64,000 nt of DNA from CAYILR01 sp964364175 (GTDB lineage Bacteria; Bdellovibrionota; UBA1018): positions 62,001 to 126,000 of the forward strand of contig CAYILR010000002.1 in the NCBI GenBank assembly GCA_964364175.1, in the 5' to 3' direction. Positions 32,866 to 42,387 of this stretch are shown here, piece after piece. The position numbers were made by a program, and so were the translations under genes. Numbering within the stretch: position 1 is the first letter of the stretch; every line of letters starts with the position of its first letter. Under the pieces are notes generated by a model. The model was not told the origin of the DNA. It saw only the letters and a list, made by a program, of their open reading frames with translations, and ran no database searches.

Positions 32866-34177
32866 TTTTTTGATCTGCGCGGCATTCCTTGCCATTGCCG
32901 CGAGGGGTAAAGCTCCAGCCGCCTATCACTGGGGGCCCATCTATACTTTGGAATGGGTTTTCATGATCTGGTTTGCAACCTATTTCTTTTGGCTAAAAAA
33001 AAACTGGCTTACCTTGCTCAAGCACCTCAAACCGTGGCTGTTTTTCTTGACCTGGGGAGTGGCGTTGGCGCTCTTCGATGTGTTCACTCAACCCGACCTA
33101 TTGCAATTGCAAAATAAGTACTCGTTGCAGCGTTTTATTCAGCATTGTGTTTTGTTTGTTTACCCGATTCTTTGGACAACCGTGGGTTATACTTTCGGAC
33201 AAAATCGACGCAATTGGATCTCTGGGCTTTTGTACGGACTTTGCGTCGTTTCCGCATATACGCATCTTGCTAACCTCTGGTTCAACAACGATTCCAATAT
33301 GAGTATCACTTGGACGTCGGACGGTTGGGCAGCCAACACTGCTCTCGGACCCCTCAGTCTTTTCCCCCTTCTGGCACTCGGCTGGAAAGCCTTCTGGGTT
33401 GGAAATATTGCGTTCGTTGCACCTCTTGTCACCCAATGGGAGATTTATGTTTCTCGCACCTACCTTCTAGCGATTTTGCTGGATTTGGGCATCGCAGTAC
33501 TTTTCATTCGACAAAAACTCATTCCCAAAGCCGCAGTCATTGGACTCACTTTCGCAATCGGTCTGATCTCTTATCTGACGTTGACCCCCGTGCCATCACT
33601 GATCAAAACCAAAGCTCAAAAACAAGAATCTGTCTCACTTCAAGATCGAGCGACATTCGCTCTCCAACATGCTGACGATGTCAAGCAGCCGGGCAAGGCT
33701 GATCAAGCTTCTACAACCCCCTCTTCACGACCCATTATTCAAGCTCGTTTTCGACTGTTTAATTGGAAAACAGCGATCCAAGACTGGAAAGTCAGTCCCG
33801 TATTTGGAAGGCGCTTTATTCCAGAAATTCCTTCATTTGTAATGCCGGAGTGGCCAAATACTCGTGGCCTCGAGTCTGCAACAGCGCCGCCAGTAGCAGG
33901 ACCTCACAACTCTTATCTCACTGTCTTGACTCGAATGGGAATCCCAGGCGTAGTGCTGATGGGGTGGATACTTCTCTCCTGGTTCCAGGCGTGGAGAAAA
34001 ATTTCTGATTTTTCCGAAACGGTGCGTATGCTGCTTTTTTTTGTTCCTTTCAACGGACTGCTCTATGCCGCATTGAACATCGGCCTAGAGAGCCCCCATC
34101 AATGCGTCATCCTATGGTTCATGATGGGGCTCGGAGTTTCTCTCGCCAAAGGACCGCTTGAATTCGAAGCCACGTGA
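32858..34177 (+). CDS. O-antigen ligase/polymerase-like membrane protein (WaaL or Wzy type)
   Basis: The protein has 439 residues with about ten hydrophobic segments. The large periplasmic loop (about 245-340) ends with AGPHNSYLTVLTRMGIPG. The PHNSYL motif with its histidine is the hallmark of the O-antigen ligase fold (Wzy_C). Whether it polymerises the repeat unit or ligates it to lipid A-core cannot be told from the sequence. It is coupled to the GT4 gene (8-base overlap), and its 3' end overlaps the convergent GT2 gene by 59 bases, an unusually long overlap. Confidence 0.8.
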   Translation: MADFLICAAFLAIAARGKAPAAYHWGPIYTLEWVFMIWFATYFFWLKKNWLTLLKHLKPWLFFLTWGVALALFDVFTQPDLLQLQNKYSLQRFIQHCVLFVYPILWTTVGYTFGQNRRNWISGLLYGLCVVSAYTHLANLWFNNDSNMSITWTSDGWAANTALGPLSLFPLLALGWKAFWVGNIAFVAPLVTQWEIYVSRTYLLAILLDLGIAVLFIRQKLIPKAAVIGLTFAIGLISYLTLTPVPSLIKTKAQKQESVSLQDRATFALQHADDVKQPGKADQASTTPSSRPIIQARFRLFNWKTAIQDWKVSPVFGRRFIPEIPSFVMPEWPNTRGLESATAPPVAGPHNSYLTVLTRMGIPGVVLMGWILLSWFQAWRKISDFSETVRMLLFFVPFNGLLYAALNIGLESPHQCVILWFMMGLGVSLAKGPLEFEAT

Positions 34178-34898
34178 GCGAGTAAAAAATCTGATTTAAA
34201 CCACTGAGCAGCCTAGGATATCGTGAGCCGAGGTTTTTTTGGACAGCCCTGAATTCACTGAGCACGTCTTGGTATCGACTCGACCTTCCGCCTAAATAGA
34301 ACCCAGCAAACGGTTGACTGATGAAACTGACGCGAATCTTTGGATCTAATTGGCATTTCCAAAGAAATTCATAGTCAGACGCAAGTTTGAATCCTTCGTT
34401 GTACAAACCTAGTTTTTTGAAAACCTGGGCTTGAAACAAGGTCGCCTGATGACAAATTCGATTTTCTCCTAATAGGTTCAAGATCAGTCGGTTGGAAATT
34501 TTTTTGACCTTTGCCTCTCGTGCAGAAACCACTTGGACGGGACTGATCAGCACATCAGCGACTTGCTCTTTCATTTGATCCAGTGCGAGTTTCAAATTCT
34601 GCGCATCGACCAGGATATCACCCGAGTTCAAAAACCAGATCACTTCTCCGCAACTTTGTCCAATCCCCAGATTCATCGCAGGATAAACCCCCTGAGGAGA
34701 ACAAATGATGTGTTTGAGCGGCCAATTCTCCTGCTGGAGAGTCTGAATTAGCTTTTCGTTTTCTTGGGGTGATGAATCAACAATCAAATGCTCCCATGAA
34801 AACGGAGGGCTGCCTTCTGTCAGCGACTTCAACGATAAACAGGTTTTTTTGAGCCCCTCAGTGTCATGAAAAACCGTGGTAATAATGGTCAGCTTCAC
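34119..34898 (-). CDS. GT2 glycosyltransferase, WcaE-like
   Basis: The protein has 259 residues starting with GTG 34898. TIITTVFHDTEGL is the nucleotide strand, HLIVDSSPQENEKL the second motif, and WFLNSGDIL carries the metal-binding NSGD block typical of the WcaE-like GT2 group. The C terminus is basic (WREKLRAPS). It adds a sugar in the cytoplasm to the growing unit. It lies alone on the minus strand between two O-antigen ligase/polymerase-like genes, and its 3' end lies within the end of the first one. Confidence 0.82.
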   Translation of the reverse strand: MKLTIITTVFHDTEGLKKTCLSLKSLTEGSPPFSWEHLIVDSSPQENEKLIQTLQQENWPLKHIICSPQGVYPAMNLGIGQSCGEVIWFLNSGDILVDAQNLKLALDQMKEQVADVLISPVQVVSAREAKVKKISNRLILNLLGENRICHQATLFQAQVFKKLGLYNEGFKLASDYEFLWKCQLDPKIRVSFISQPFAGFYLGGRSSRYQDVLSEFRAVQKNLGSRYPRLLSGLNQIFYSLTWLRIQAVLWREKLRAPS

Positions 34899-34911
34899 TT
34901 TACTCTTTTAA

Positions 34912-34941
34912 TTGACGACATGCCCTAATTCAAAGTACAAA
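34912..34941 (+). promoter_or_regulatory. Candidate promoter for the second ligase/polymerase-like gene
   Basis: TTGACG (34912-34917) and TACAAA (34936-34941) are 18 bases apart, pointing rightward. Transcription would start near 34948, only about 5 bases before the GTG at 34953. On the other strand TTGAAT-N17-TAAAAG could drive the GT2 gene, so two promoters would interleave in 54 bases. The evidence is visual matching only. Confidence 0.35.
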
Positions 34942-34952
34942 AAAACATCTTT

Positions 34953-36386
34953 GTGACCTCTTTAAAGAATTCCTTCTGGGTAAAAACAGCTTGGTTCACA
35001 CTACTAGCCTATTTCATAGGTCTTGCGGGAGGTTCTAAGGAATTTTCCTATTTTCATTTCAAAATTGGCCCCATTCCTGTTTTTATTGGTGAACTTGCCC
35101 TTTTTCTGTCACTGGTTTTGACCTGGGTACATCGCGACACAGTTTTGTCGAAAATCCCCAAGGCATTTCGATATGCTCTCTTGGTCTATCTTGGCTGGGG
35201 AGCGGTCCTACTTCCTATCTCAATTTTAAAGAAAGACGCTGAAATTGAGATGGTTCAAATTTTAAGAGATTCTGCTCTTTTCTATCAAGCTTTATGGATT
35301 TTGTTCGGACTCATGCTCACTCAGACACGATGGAAAACTTGGCTCACTGCCTGCCTCATCGGTGTTGGAGCTGCTCAATTCATTGGTTGGTCTCACTATG
35401 CTTTTTATGGATTAGTCTATCGAATGAGCATGTCTGGCTTTTTTGGATTTATTTATGGAAATGAGTCGTTCAGCTACCTTTTTCCTTTCACGATTGTTCT
35501 CTGGCCAACGATTTGGGCTCTATTGCTCACCTTTGCTTACGGTGATGCGATTTTGGGGCTTTTTATTATTTATTTTAAAAAAACCTGGATTTTAAACATT
35601 CTGGCGATTGCTGTCCCTGCAACAATCTGGACCACCTACAAAAAATTTGGACTCAAACTTGGGGTCAAAAAAATATCTGCTCTGGCTACTTCTCTCACCA
35701 TTGGACTAGTTTTGGCTGGCTACGTTGCTCAAAACGTTGCGATACTTGACTATCAACGCCAGAAGGAAGACGTAGAACAATGGCTTTACGAAAAGGCCCA
35801 AAGGCACGGGGCTAAAAGGCCTTATCTGGAAGGAAAAAGCGAATTAACAAAACCCATGTCGATCATGGAGCAAATTCGCACCAGAACTAAAGATCCCACC
35901 TCATTTTTCTTTCATGGAGAGGTCGACGAAAAAGAAAAAGTACACCCATTTGTGGCTTATGTGGCTTGGAGAGCCTTTCTGTGGAAACAAGCCTGGCAAG
36001 GTTTTTTAGCACACCCTTTTCTGGGAAATGGCTATGGCCCCAGAGTAGTTCACACGCAACTCAACGGCCTACCGACAGTATGGGAGGGCAAATGGATATC
36101 TGGACCTCATAATAGCTTTCTCACCGTTGCATTTCGCGGTGGGATCATCGCGATCATCAGCTTGTTTGTGCTTTTGTTCTCAGCCATTTGGGAATGGATC
36201 AAAACTCTGAAACTATCTCGCTCTCTTCCATTGGAATCTAACCTGGCATTGGCAGCCTTACTGATTCAGGTCGTTTCTATTTTATTCAATGTGGTTCTTG
36301 AAAATCCACAGAATGGTACTCTCTTCTGGGTATTGTTGGGATCCCTCATTCGACTCACACATCCACCCGACCATGAAGTTATCTAG
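34953..36386 (+). CDS. O-antigen ligase/polymerase-like membrane protein
   Basis: The protein has 477 residues from GTG 34953. There are about ten hydrophobic segments and a large charged periplasmic loop (about 270-380). That loop ends with ISGPHNSFLTVAFRGGI, the Wzy_C/WaaL histidine motif seen also in the protein at 32858. With two such proteins in one locus, one may be the polymerase and the other the ligase. Alternatively they serve two different glycans. The end overlaps the next GT-C-like gene by 14 bases. Confidence 0.78.
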   Translation: MTSLKNSFWVKTAWFTLLAYFIGLAGGSKEFSYFHFKIGPIPVFIGELALFLSLVLTWVHRDTVLSKIPKAFRYALLVYLGWGAVLLPISILKKDAEIEMVQILRDSALFYQALWILFGLMLTQTRWKTWLTACLIGVGAAQFIGWSHYAFYGLVYRMSMSGFFGFIYGNESFSYLFPFTIVLWPTIWALLLTFAYGDAILGLFIIYFKKTWILNILAIAVPATIWTTYKKFGLKLGVKKISALATSLTIGLVLAGYVAQNVAILDYQRQKEDVEQWLYEKAQRHGAKRPYLEGKSELTKPMSIMEQIRTRTKDPTSFFFHGEVDEKEKVHPFVAYVAWRAFLWKQAWQGFLAHPFLGNGYGPRVVHTQLNGLPTVWEGKWISGPHNSFLTVAFRGGIIAIISLFVLLFSAIWEWIKTLKLSRSLPLESNLALAALLIQVVSILFNVVLENPQNGTLFWVLLGSLIRLTHPPDHEVI

Positions 36387-37746
36387 GGCACTTCTCTATT
36401 TCTCTCCTCTGTTTGTGGTGCTTTTCATGATTCTGTACAAACAGCCTTATTTTGGATTGATGGACGACGCTTCTATGCTCAACGGGTATCTGAATGATCC
36501 TGTAAGTCTTGTAGCACTACCGCAGCAAGCATGGTCTCAGGCTGTCATCGATCTCCATGGAGGGTTTTTTCGCCTACTCTATCCTTTCATGACCTGGATC
36601 CTCTATTCTCATTCGCCTGATCATCCTGGCGTCCTTTTCGCATTGAATTTTTTTTTGGTTGTGTTCTCCTCCTTACTTTTTTTAGCTTCACTCATCACCG
36701 CAACGAGTTCAAAAAACGATCCTCTTTTTTTTGAAAAACTAGGACTTTCGTTGCTCATCACCTACTCAATTCCATGGATGTACGATTTGTTCATCCATCC
36801 CTCTCTTCAAGAAAAACTGATTCTTTCAACCGCGGCAATTTGTTTTTTTTGGTTTTCGAGGCGATTGCCTAGAGCTTCGCTAGTTGAAGTATTCCTTGCA
36901 ATTCCAATATTTTTTGCTCTAGGTGCCTGCTCCAAATCGCAGTTTGTCATTTTTTTCCCAGCTTTTTTGATTCTAGCTTGGGTTAAAAAAAATGTTTTTT
37001 TGAATTCTAAAATAGTTTTGCTCTATTCGCTTTTCTGGGCAGGACTCCTGACTATGGGACTGGTTTGGATTGGGCAAAAAGGCTCTTATACTGGGGGAAT
37101 TCGATTTTCTATTTCAGATTTTTTTCACAACAAAACCAAAATTTTGCTCTTAGCAGTCGCGATTTTTGGATGCATTTTGCTTTATTTAGATTGGATCAAA
37201 GCAAAAGATATCTCTAGGATACTACATCGATCCTTACCGGTTGTCCTCATTTTTTCGTATCTCGCCGTTTTCTTCAGCTGGAATCTTGTTGGCTATTTAA
37301 TTTCCCTGATTGCACCTGTCGTTGGAGTTTTAGTTGCTCACTGGATTTTTCAGTGGGCGAAAAAATACAAAACAGTATTTGTTATTCTTTTTTTGATTTC
37401 ATCTTTCGGCATTTCAACGTGGCGGTCAGATCTCTATTTTCAAAAATTGGCTGATATTCGAAATCTGATCCTGGATCCCACTTTTTCAAAAATTCTGAAA
37501 GATACCCCCCCCCTGTATATCAATTGTATGGAGGGTGTCTTTTCGTTCAAATTCTTCACTACTCGACTTTTAGGCCAGACTCTACATATGGAGGAACTCA
37601 ATACTAGAAAAGAGAAAATGTTTTTCGTCATCCATGAATCAAAGCTGTGTCCAGCTCCCCAGTATATTGCCCTTGCTCCGAAAAAAATAATCCTATCGCC
37701 AAGCGGCAGCAAGAGTTTTGAACTATGGCAAGTCGAATTGCCTTAG
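36373..37746 (+). CDS. GT-C-like integral membrane protein
   Basis: The protein has 457 residues from ATG 36373; an upstream in-frame ATG at 36289 lies deep inside the previous gene. After the first helix comes GLMDDASMLNGYL (28-40) with D31 and D32 in the acidic first loop expected of GT-C enzymes. Many hydrophobic segments follow, then a short soluble C-terminal domain. Homology beyond the general GT-C design cannot be claimed. It is translationally coupled to the ligase/polymerase-like gene, so it may act on the same lipid-linked glycan. Confidence 0.6.
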   Translation: MKLSRALLYFSPLFVVLFMILYKQPYFGLMDDASMLNGYLNDPVSLVALPQQAWSQAVIDLHGGFFRLLYPFMTWILYSHSPDHPGVLFALNFFLVVFSSLLFLASLITATSSKNDPLFFEKLGLSLLITYSIPWMYDLFIHPSLQEKLILSTAAICFFWFSRRLPRASLVEVFLAIPIFFALGACSKSQFVIFFPAFLILAWVKKNVFLNSKIVLLYSLFWAGLLTMGLVWIGQKGSYTGGIRFSISDFFHNKTKILLLAVAIFGCILLYLDWIKAKDISRILHRSLPVVLIFSYLAVFFSWNLVGYLISLIAPVVGVLVAHWIFQWAKKYKTVFVILFLISSFGISTWRSDLYFQKLADIRNLILDPTFSKILKDTPPLYINCMEGVFSFKFFTTRLLGQTLHMEELNTRKEKMFFVIHESKLCPAPQYIALAPKKIILSPSGSKSFELWQVELP

Positions 37747-38945
37747 AGCCTGTTTGGAAAGGGGGGTTCCGTCATGCAGGAAACAAATTTACCCAGATCT
37801 TTGACATCCAAATCTTGAAATGCTGTCTTCACTGTAGGTTCTAAATTTTCTTTGAAATAACGACCCGCTTCACCCACTGAAGTAATCCATGCACCTTCCT
37901 TCTGGGCTAAATCCAAAAGGAACTCATAAGCTTTCAGGTACATTTCAGCATACTCTGGATCAACAGCTGCAATCGTGTTGGGGTGCCACAACACAGTCAT
38001 GACTCCTCCGACGTTTGCCACTCGCTGCATGATTTGCCCGATCAATTCTTTTGCGGCAGTAAGCCCTAATCCCATGGCAGAAAGGTGCCTAAACATCGAC
38101 ACATCCTGAATAATCAGCGGCAATTCTAGAGTAGTTGAATCTTGAAAATAAAATGGAAAAGATGTCCCCGCCCTAAATCCAACCTGTTTATTAAATCCAT
38201 ACGTGGAATCAAACGAAAACCCTGCTCGACTGTGAATTTGAGGCGTTGTCATGGGGTCGAACATCAAAAAATGCTGCCTGACGGATTGAATGGGCTGCGG
38301 CAGAATCTTGTCGATCATTTTTTTTTGCTGCTCAAGTAGCGCGAGATTTTTATGAGTTTGTATCGCAGGATGGAGGCCAACCTCCCAGCCTCTCTGATTC
38401 AGCTGACGCATCAGGTCTGTCACCTGGATCTTCTCGCCATCAAACTGCAAATAGTCCTCCAGCAAATACGCACAATCCTCAATCTCTTGAAGTTCGAGCG
38501 GCACTGGGGTTGAGAAAAAAAACGTGGATTTAGCTCGATATCGATCCTCAATCTCTAGCCATTTTTCAAAACAATGGTAGGGATCGGTTCGCGATAGTAC
38601 CTTGTTTTTCGCTCCTCTCCCCCACTGAAGACAAGAACGGATCAAAGCGACGACTCCGGCCTTTTTCAAACCTCTGGCCTGACTTAAAGACCTTTTGATC
38701 ATATTCAATTTTTCGGACAGGCTGTAATAGCCAATGTTGTCTACATCATGGCTGAGTGCTAGGCAGAATCGCTTGCCTTGTGGCCACTGAACGGATGGGA
38801 TCAATCCGTTTTTCTTGAGGTATGCATCAAAATAAGGGAAAAGCGTCAGGTGATACGCTGAAGCTCTATGGTTATAACAGTCCAGCGTGCCCCACTCTGT
38901 TTTGAAAGAATGGTCTTCGAGTGATCGAAAATCAAACATGCCCAT
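37743..38945 (-). CDS. Polysaccharide deacetylase-like protein
   Basis: The protein has 400 residues from ATG 38945 (a GTG at 38954 and an ATG at 38939 are alternatives). LALSHDVDN gives the metal-binding aspartates of the NodB fold in the HDVD form seen in the long deacetylase-like group. EVGLHPAIQTH supplies the H-x-x-x-x-x-H-type metal histidine region, and SFDSTYGF and VLWHPNTI are later conserved strands. It may deacetylate an N-acetyl sugar or have another hydrolytic role on surface glycan. No signal peptide is visible. Its end overlaps the convergent gene by 4 bases. Confidence 0.7.
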   Translation of the reverse strand: MGMFDFRSLEDHSFKTEWGTLDCYNHRASAYHLTLFPYFDAYLKKNGLIPSVQWPQGKRFCLALSHDVDNIGYYSLSEKLNMIKRSLSQARGLKKAGVVALIRSCLQWGRGAKNKVLSRTDPYHCFEKWLEIEDRYRAKSTFFFSTPVPLELQEIEDCAYLLEDYLQFDGEKIQVTDLMRQLNQRGWEVGLHPAIQTHKNLALLEQQKKMIDKILPQPIQSVRQHFLMFDPMTTPQIHSRAGFSFDSTYGFNKQVGFRAGTSFPFYFQDSTTLELPLIIQDVSMFRHLSAMGLGLTAAKELIGQIMQRVANVGGVMTVLWHPNTIAAVDPEYAEMYLKAYEFLLDLAQKEGAWITSVGEAGRYFKENLEPTVKTAFQDLDVKDLGKFVSCMTEPPFPNRL

Positions 38946-39018
38946 TTTAATCACATTTATAGTTGCGATTTACAATAGACTTCCGACCAATAAGGATTTC
39001 TATTACCATGAGTAGCGC

Positions 39019-40140
39019 ATGAACTCACTCAAACTAGCTGTTTTTACTCCAGTCTATCCTAGCCCTGAACGTCCCAAGGGAAATATTTTTGTTAAAAGTC
39101 GTGTCGATGAATATGCCAAAAAAGGGTACCATATTACTGCGTTTGGCTATGGCCCTCAAAACCGAAGTTTTCAAATGGATGGCATTCAGGTTTACGAGGG
39201 CTCATGGGATTATGTTTCCACGCAATTGGATCAATACCCGTTTGATCGTTTTTTAGTTCATCTGATTGACCGTCGGGTAGCTCTTTATATCTTAAAAAAC
39301 CGATGTTTCCACAAATGCATCCTTTGGATTCATGGCTTTGAGGCGCTGGGATGGTATCGTGATGTCCTTCATTGGAAGTTCAGTTTTTCGTTCTTTAAGC
39401 AGCGACTCATTCGTGCATTCAGAAACATGCTCGAACTGGCGACTTTCAGGTACTTGATTTTTCGATCACAAGGGCAGATCAAATATATTTTTGTCTCAAA
39501 ATGGATGAGACAGATGGCTCAAATCGATTTGCTGTATCCGTTTTCTGATTACAAAATCATTCCTAATCCTATTGATACACGGTTTTTTGATTATCAAATA
39601 AAACCGGCTGAACAAAGACTGAAGATCTTGTTTATCCGTGCTTATAATCATCCTAAATATGCTGCTGATCTTGCGCTTCAAAGTATTTTAGAATTCTCTA
39701 AGCATCCGTTTTTTTCAAAATTTGAGTTTTTTATTGCGGGCGGAGAATGTCATCAGCTGGTTTCAAGCTTGGAGTCTTTTCCGAACGTCACTATCCGAAA
39801 TGGTTTTTTAAACCACGACGAAATGAAAGCACTTTGTCATCAGTATGGGGTTTACCTTTGCCCCAGTCGGCAGGATGCCCAAGGCGTGTCCATGTGCGAG
39901 GCGATGTCCTGCGGTATGTTGGTCATTGGCTCTCAAACAACCGCTATCCCAGAATTCGTAAAGCACATGGAAACAGGTATATTGACTCGCTCTGTCCAAG
40001 ATATTGTGCAAGCGTATATTCAACTGTATGAAAAACCAGATCAGTTCCAAAAATTTTCTGAATCCGCTGCAAAATGGATTCGTGAAAACATCGATATGCC
40101 AAAATTAATTCAACAAGAATTGGATGAGATCATAAAATAA
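39019..40140 (+). CDS. GT4 glycosyltransferase
   Basis: The protein has 373 residues. The N terminus LAVFTPVYPSPERPKGNIFV fits the GT-B start with an acceptor-side GN(I)F loop. KIIPNPIDTRFF is the linker block, FFIAGGE the donor-domain strand, and GVSMCEAMSCGMLVIGSQT with AIPEF the E-x7-E loop. It probably transfers a sugar from a nucleotide donor to the lipid-linked unit. One base separates its stop from the ATG of the hexapeptide acyltransferase, so both are one operon and the acyltransferase may decorate the sugar added here. Confidence 0.85.
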   Translation: MNSLKLAVFTPVYPSPERPKGNIFVKSRVDEYAKKGYHITAFGYGPQNRSFQMDGIQVYEGSWDYVSTQLDQYPFDRFLVHLIDRRVALYILKNRCFHKCILWIHGFEALGWYRDVLHWKFSFSFFKQRLIRAFRNMLELATFRYLIFRSQGQIKYIFVSKWMRQMAQIDLLYPFSDYKIIPNPIDTRFFDYQIKPAEQRLKILFIRAYNHPKYAADLALQSILEFSKHPFFSKFEFFIAGGECHQLVSSLESFPNVTIRNGFLNHDEMKALCHQYGVYLCPSRQDAQGVSMCEAMSCGMLVIGSQTTAIPEFVKHMETGILTRSVQDIVQAYIQLYEKPDQFQKFSESAAKWIRENIDMPKLIQQELDEIIK

Positions 40141-40141
40141 A

Positions 40142-41260
40142 ATGAATACTTTCTACTCTCGAATCATTGCTACTTGTATTTTAGTCTTTGCAAAATTGGG
40201 TTTGAGATCTCGATTTTTGCACGTTCTTTTATATGGCAGCGATGCTCGCAACCTTTGTCTTGCTAGAGGGGCCTATATTTTATGTGATCAGCTGACAGTT
40301 CAAGGCATGGTTCAAGTGGGAGCCCACTCGAAAATCATTGGTCAAACAGTGACTCTCGGCAAAGCCATCCGGATTGATCAACGAGTCACGATTCGCGCTA
40401 AACGAATTGCACTGGGCAATCAAGTCATCATCGAGAGTGACAATCAATTTGAAGGAATGCAGCTTCAAACCTCAGCCCTGGAGCTTGGGAATGAAGTCTG
40501 GATTTTTCAACAATGTTACCTGAACACATCGGCAGGATTGTATATTGGAGATGGAACTGGTGTAGGTGGATTTTCGATGATTTGGACTCACGGATCCTGG
40601 CAGTCTTATGTCGAAGGTTATTCGGTTTCTCATGCTCCTACGTACATCGGAAAAAATGTTTGGATCCCTTGGCATGTCATCATTCTTCCAGGAGTGAAAA
40701 TTGGAGACAATGCTACTATATGGGGAGGCTCTGTTATTTCAACTGACATTCCGGACAATTCATTGGCAGTTGGAACTCCTGGAGCGCCTCTCAAGGTTTT
40801 TAAATCTGGAACAGCTGAGTGGCCAAGAACCTTGGATGCGAACGAATCTCTCAAGCGCCTGCGAACTATTATGGATGAATTTAGCGCCTGGGTGGGAGGA
40901 GAATTTGATTCAAAACGGCTCACGATTTTTGGAAATACAAAAAAATCCATCCGTTTAATGAGTCAATCACAAGATCAATACTCCTTTGAATCGGGAGCAG
41001 GTGAGATTTTTCAAATCTTACTTTCCAGCAAAGCCAGCCCCATGGGAAAAGTAGATCTGCATGAAAAAAATTCGATTCGCCTTTGGGTGGCTTTAGACAC
41101 CGAAATTCCCACTGAGGCAGCAAACTGGATTAACCTCAAAACAAAAACGATATCCACTGAACAGTCACACGTATTATTTGACAGGCTTGTTTCGTTTATG
41201 ACTTTTTATGGTGTTCGATTGCGCGATGCCAAAACAGGATTACTCTGTTTTTTTGGCTAG
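40142..41260 (+). CDS. Hexapeptide-repeat O-acetyltransferase with C-terminal extension
   Basis: The protein has 372 residues. After a short hydrophobic N terminus, left-handed beta-helix repeats run from about 45 to 220, with GDGTGVGGFSMIWTHGSWQS, IGKNVWIPWHVIILPGVKIG and TDIPDNSLAVGTPGAPLK. The histidine in IWTHG may be catalytic. Residues after about 225 form an extra domain of roughly 150 residues that I do not recognise. It probably transfers an acetyl or other acyl group onto a glycan hydroxyl. It is the last gene before the long minus-strand block, with 10 bases between the converging stops. Confidence 0.75.
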   Translation: MNTFYSRIIATCILVFAKLGLRSRFLHVLLYGSDARNLCLARGAYILCDQLTVQGMVQVGAHSKIIGQTVTLGKAIRIDQRVTIRAKRIALGNQVIIESDNQFEGMQLQTSALELGNEVWIFQQCYLNTSAGLYIGDGTGVGGFSMIWTHGSWQSYVEGYSVSHAPTYIGKNVWIPWHVIILPGVKIGDNATIWGGSVISTDIPDNSLAVGTPGAPLKVFKSGTAEWPRTLDANESLKRLRTIMDEFSAWVGGEFDSKRLTIFGNTKKSIRLMSQSQDQYSFESGAGEIFQILLSSKASPMGKVDLHEKNSIRLWVALDTEIPTEAANWINLKTKTISTEQSHVLFDRLVSFMTFYGVRLRDAKTGLLCFFG

Positions 41261-41270
41261 ACCACCCCAC

Positions 41271-42380
41271 TTATAAACTAGCATCCCCGTCAAAAAGGGT
41301 GGGTTCCCAAACGATCGGTTGCGCCAATTCAAGCTCCAGTCCCGCAATCTGTGATCGATAAAAATAAGGCCAGCTTTCCAGCTGACGTCGATACGGTGCG
41401 GTTTTTTCAAGTGTAGTGCGAACCGTTCCATTGAATCCTACTACTTCCAGCATGTGGAATCGGTGGGTGCGAAACAGCAGAACTGCTCTTTGAATCACTT
41501 GATTGAGCACATCTGCAGTCTGCGAATCTGACTCACAGATGCTTTGAAAATCAACGAGTCGGATACGTTTCAATCCAAAACCCGGGTGATCTTGGCGGAA
41601 AAAAACTGCATAAGCAACTAATCGGCCGGCTTGCTCACAGGTAGCGACCCATGCCCGATTTTGATCAATTGCACGCTGAAAATGCTGAGTGAGAGCCTCG
41701 CGATCGCGTGAACCTAAAAGAATTTTTGATTTTTTCTGGAGCAGCTCCTTCCAAAAAACATCAAATTTTATGTCGAACGATTTGATCCATTGTATGCTCA
41801 AACCACCGGCTAGGCGTGCGCGACGTTCGGTTTTGCCCATCAGCTTTTCTGCAACTGAAATTCCGTGCTCTGCTAGGAAAGAAAAGGAAGAAAGAAATCC
41901 CAGATTTTTCTTTTTCAAAAAGCTTTTGAAAAATCCTTGTCGATCGAGAATCCAGAATAGAGCTTGCTGGAAATTTTCCACCGGCATTTTTTTGTGCTTG
42001 AGCGCGAGATAGACTTGATCGGCCGGAGGACGCGCGGTGGTGTGGATCACCAGATCAACCCCAGGCTCTGAGAGGAGTTTATGAATCAACATCGTCGAAT
42101 AGGTGCGATGTTCGGGAGCGACCACCCATGCGGTGGGGCAAGAGACTTTCAACTCGCGGCCGTTGAGAAAATATTTTGCAAAGTAGGTACCCACAGAGCC
42201 GACGATTTCGCCGCTGGGGGTTTCGAGTACATAGTTCACATCTGGCATCCGAGCTTCGGCGCCGAAGCTGGTCGGGGTTTCGTCGATCGAGGCAGGAGCT
42301 AGGCCATTTTCCGCTCCCAGTTTGAGGATTTTGGGGAAATCTGCTGGTGTAGCTTTTCGGAGTTGAACTTTCGTCTTCAT
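41271..42380 (-). CDS. GNAT-like acyltransferase
   Basis: The protein has 369 residues from ATG 42380, which has AGGGA about 5 bases upstream. The N-terminal VQLRKATPADFPKILKLG is a typical GNAT start, and AWVVAPEHRTYSTMLIHKLL resembles the acetyl-CoA-binding strand and loop (V-x-P-x-x-R). The second half has another AcCoA-binding-like pattern (AWVATCEQAGRLVAYAVFFR), so there may be two GNAT-type domains, as in FemAB/Acyltransf-type proteins. The role is unknown; N-acylation of an amino sugar fits the context. It follows the ATPase gene by 7 bases. Confidence 0.6.
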   Translation of the reverse strand: MKTKVQLRKATPADFPKILKLGAENGLAPASIDETPTSFGAEARMPDVNYVLETPSGEIVGSVGTYFAKYFLNGRELKVSCPTAWVVAPEHRTYSTMLIHKLLSEPGVDLVIHTTARPPADQVYLALKHKKMPVENFQQALFWILDRQGFFKSFLKKKNLGFLSSFSFLAEHGISVAEKLMGKTERRARLAGGLSIQWIKSFDIKFDVFWKELLQKKSKILLGSRDREALTQHFQRAIDQNRAWVATCEQAGRLVAYAVFFRQDHPGFGLKRIRLVDFQSICESDSQTADVLNQVIQRAVLLFRTHRFHMLEVVGFNGTVRTTLEKTAPYRRQLESWPYFYRSQIAGLELELAQPIVWEPTLFDGDASL

Positions 42381-42387
42381 CGCGTCC

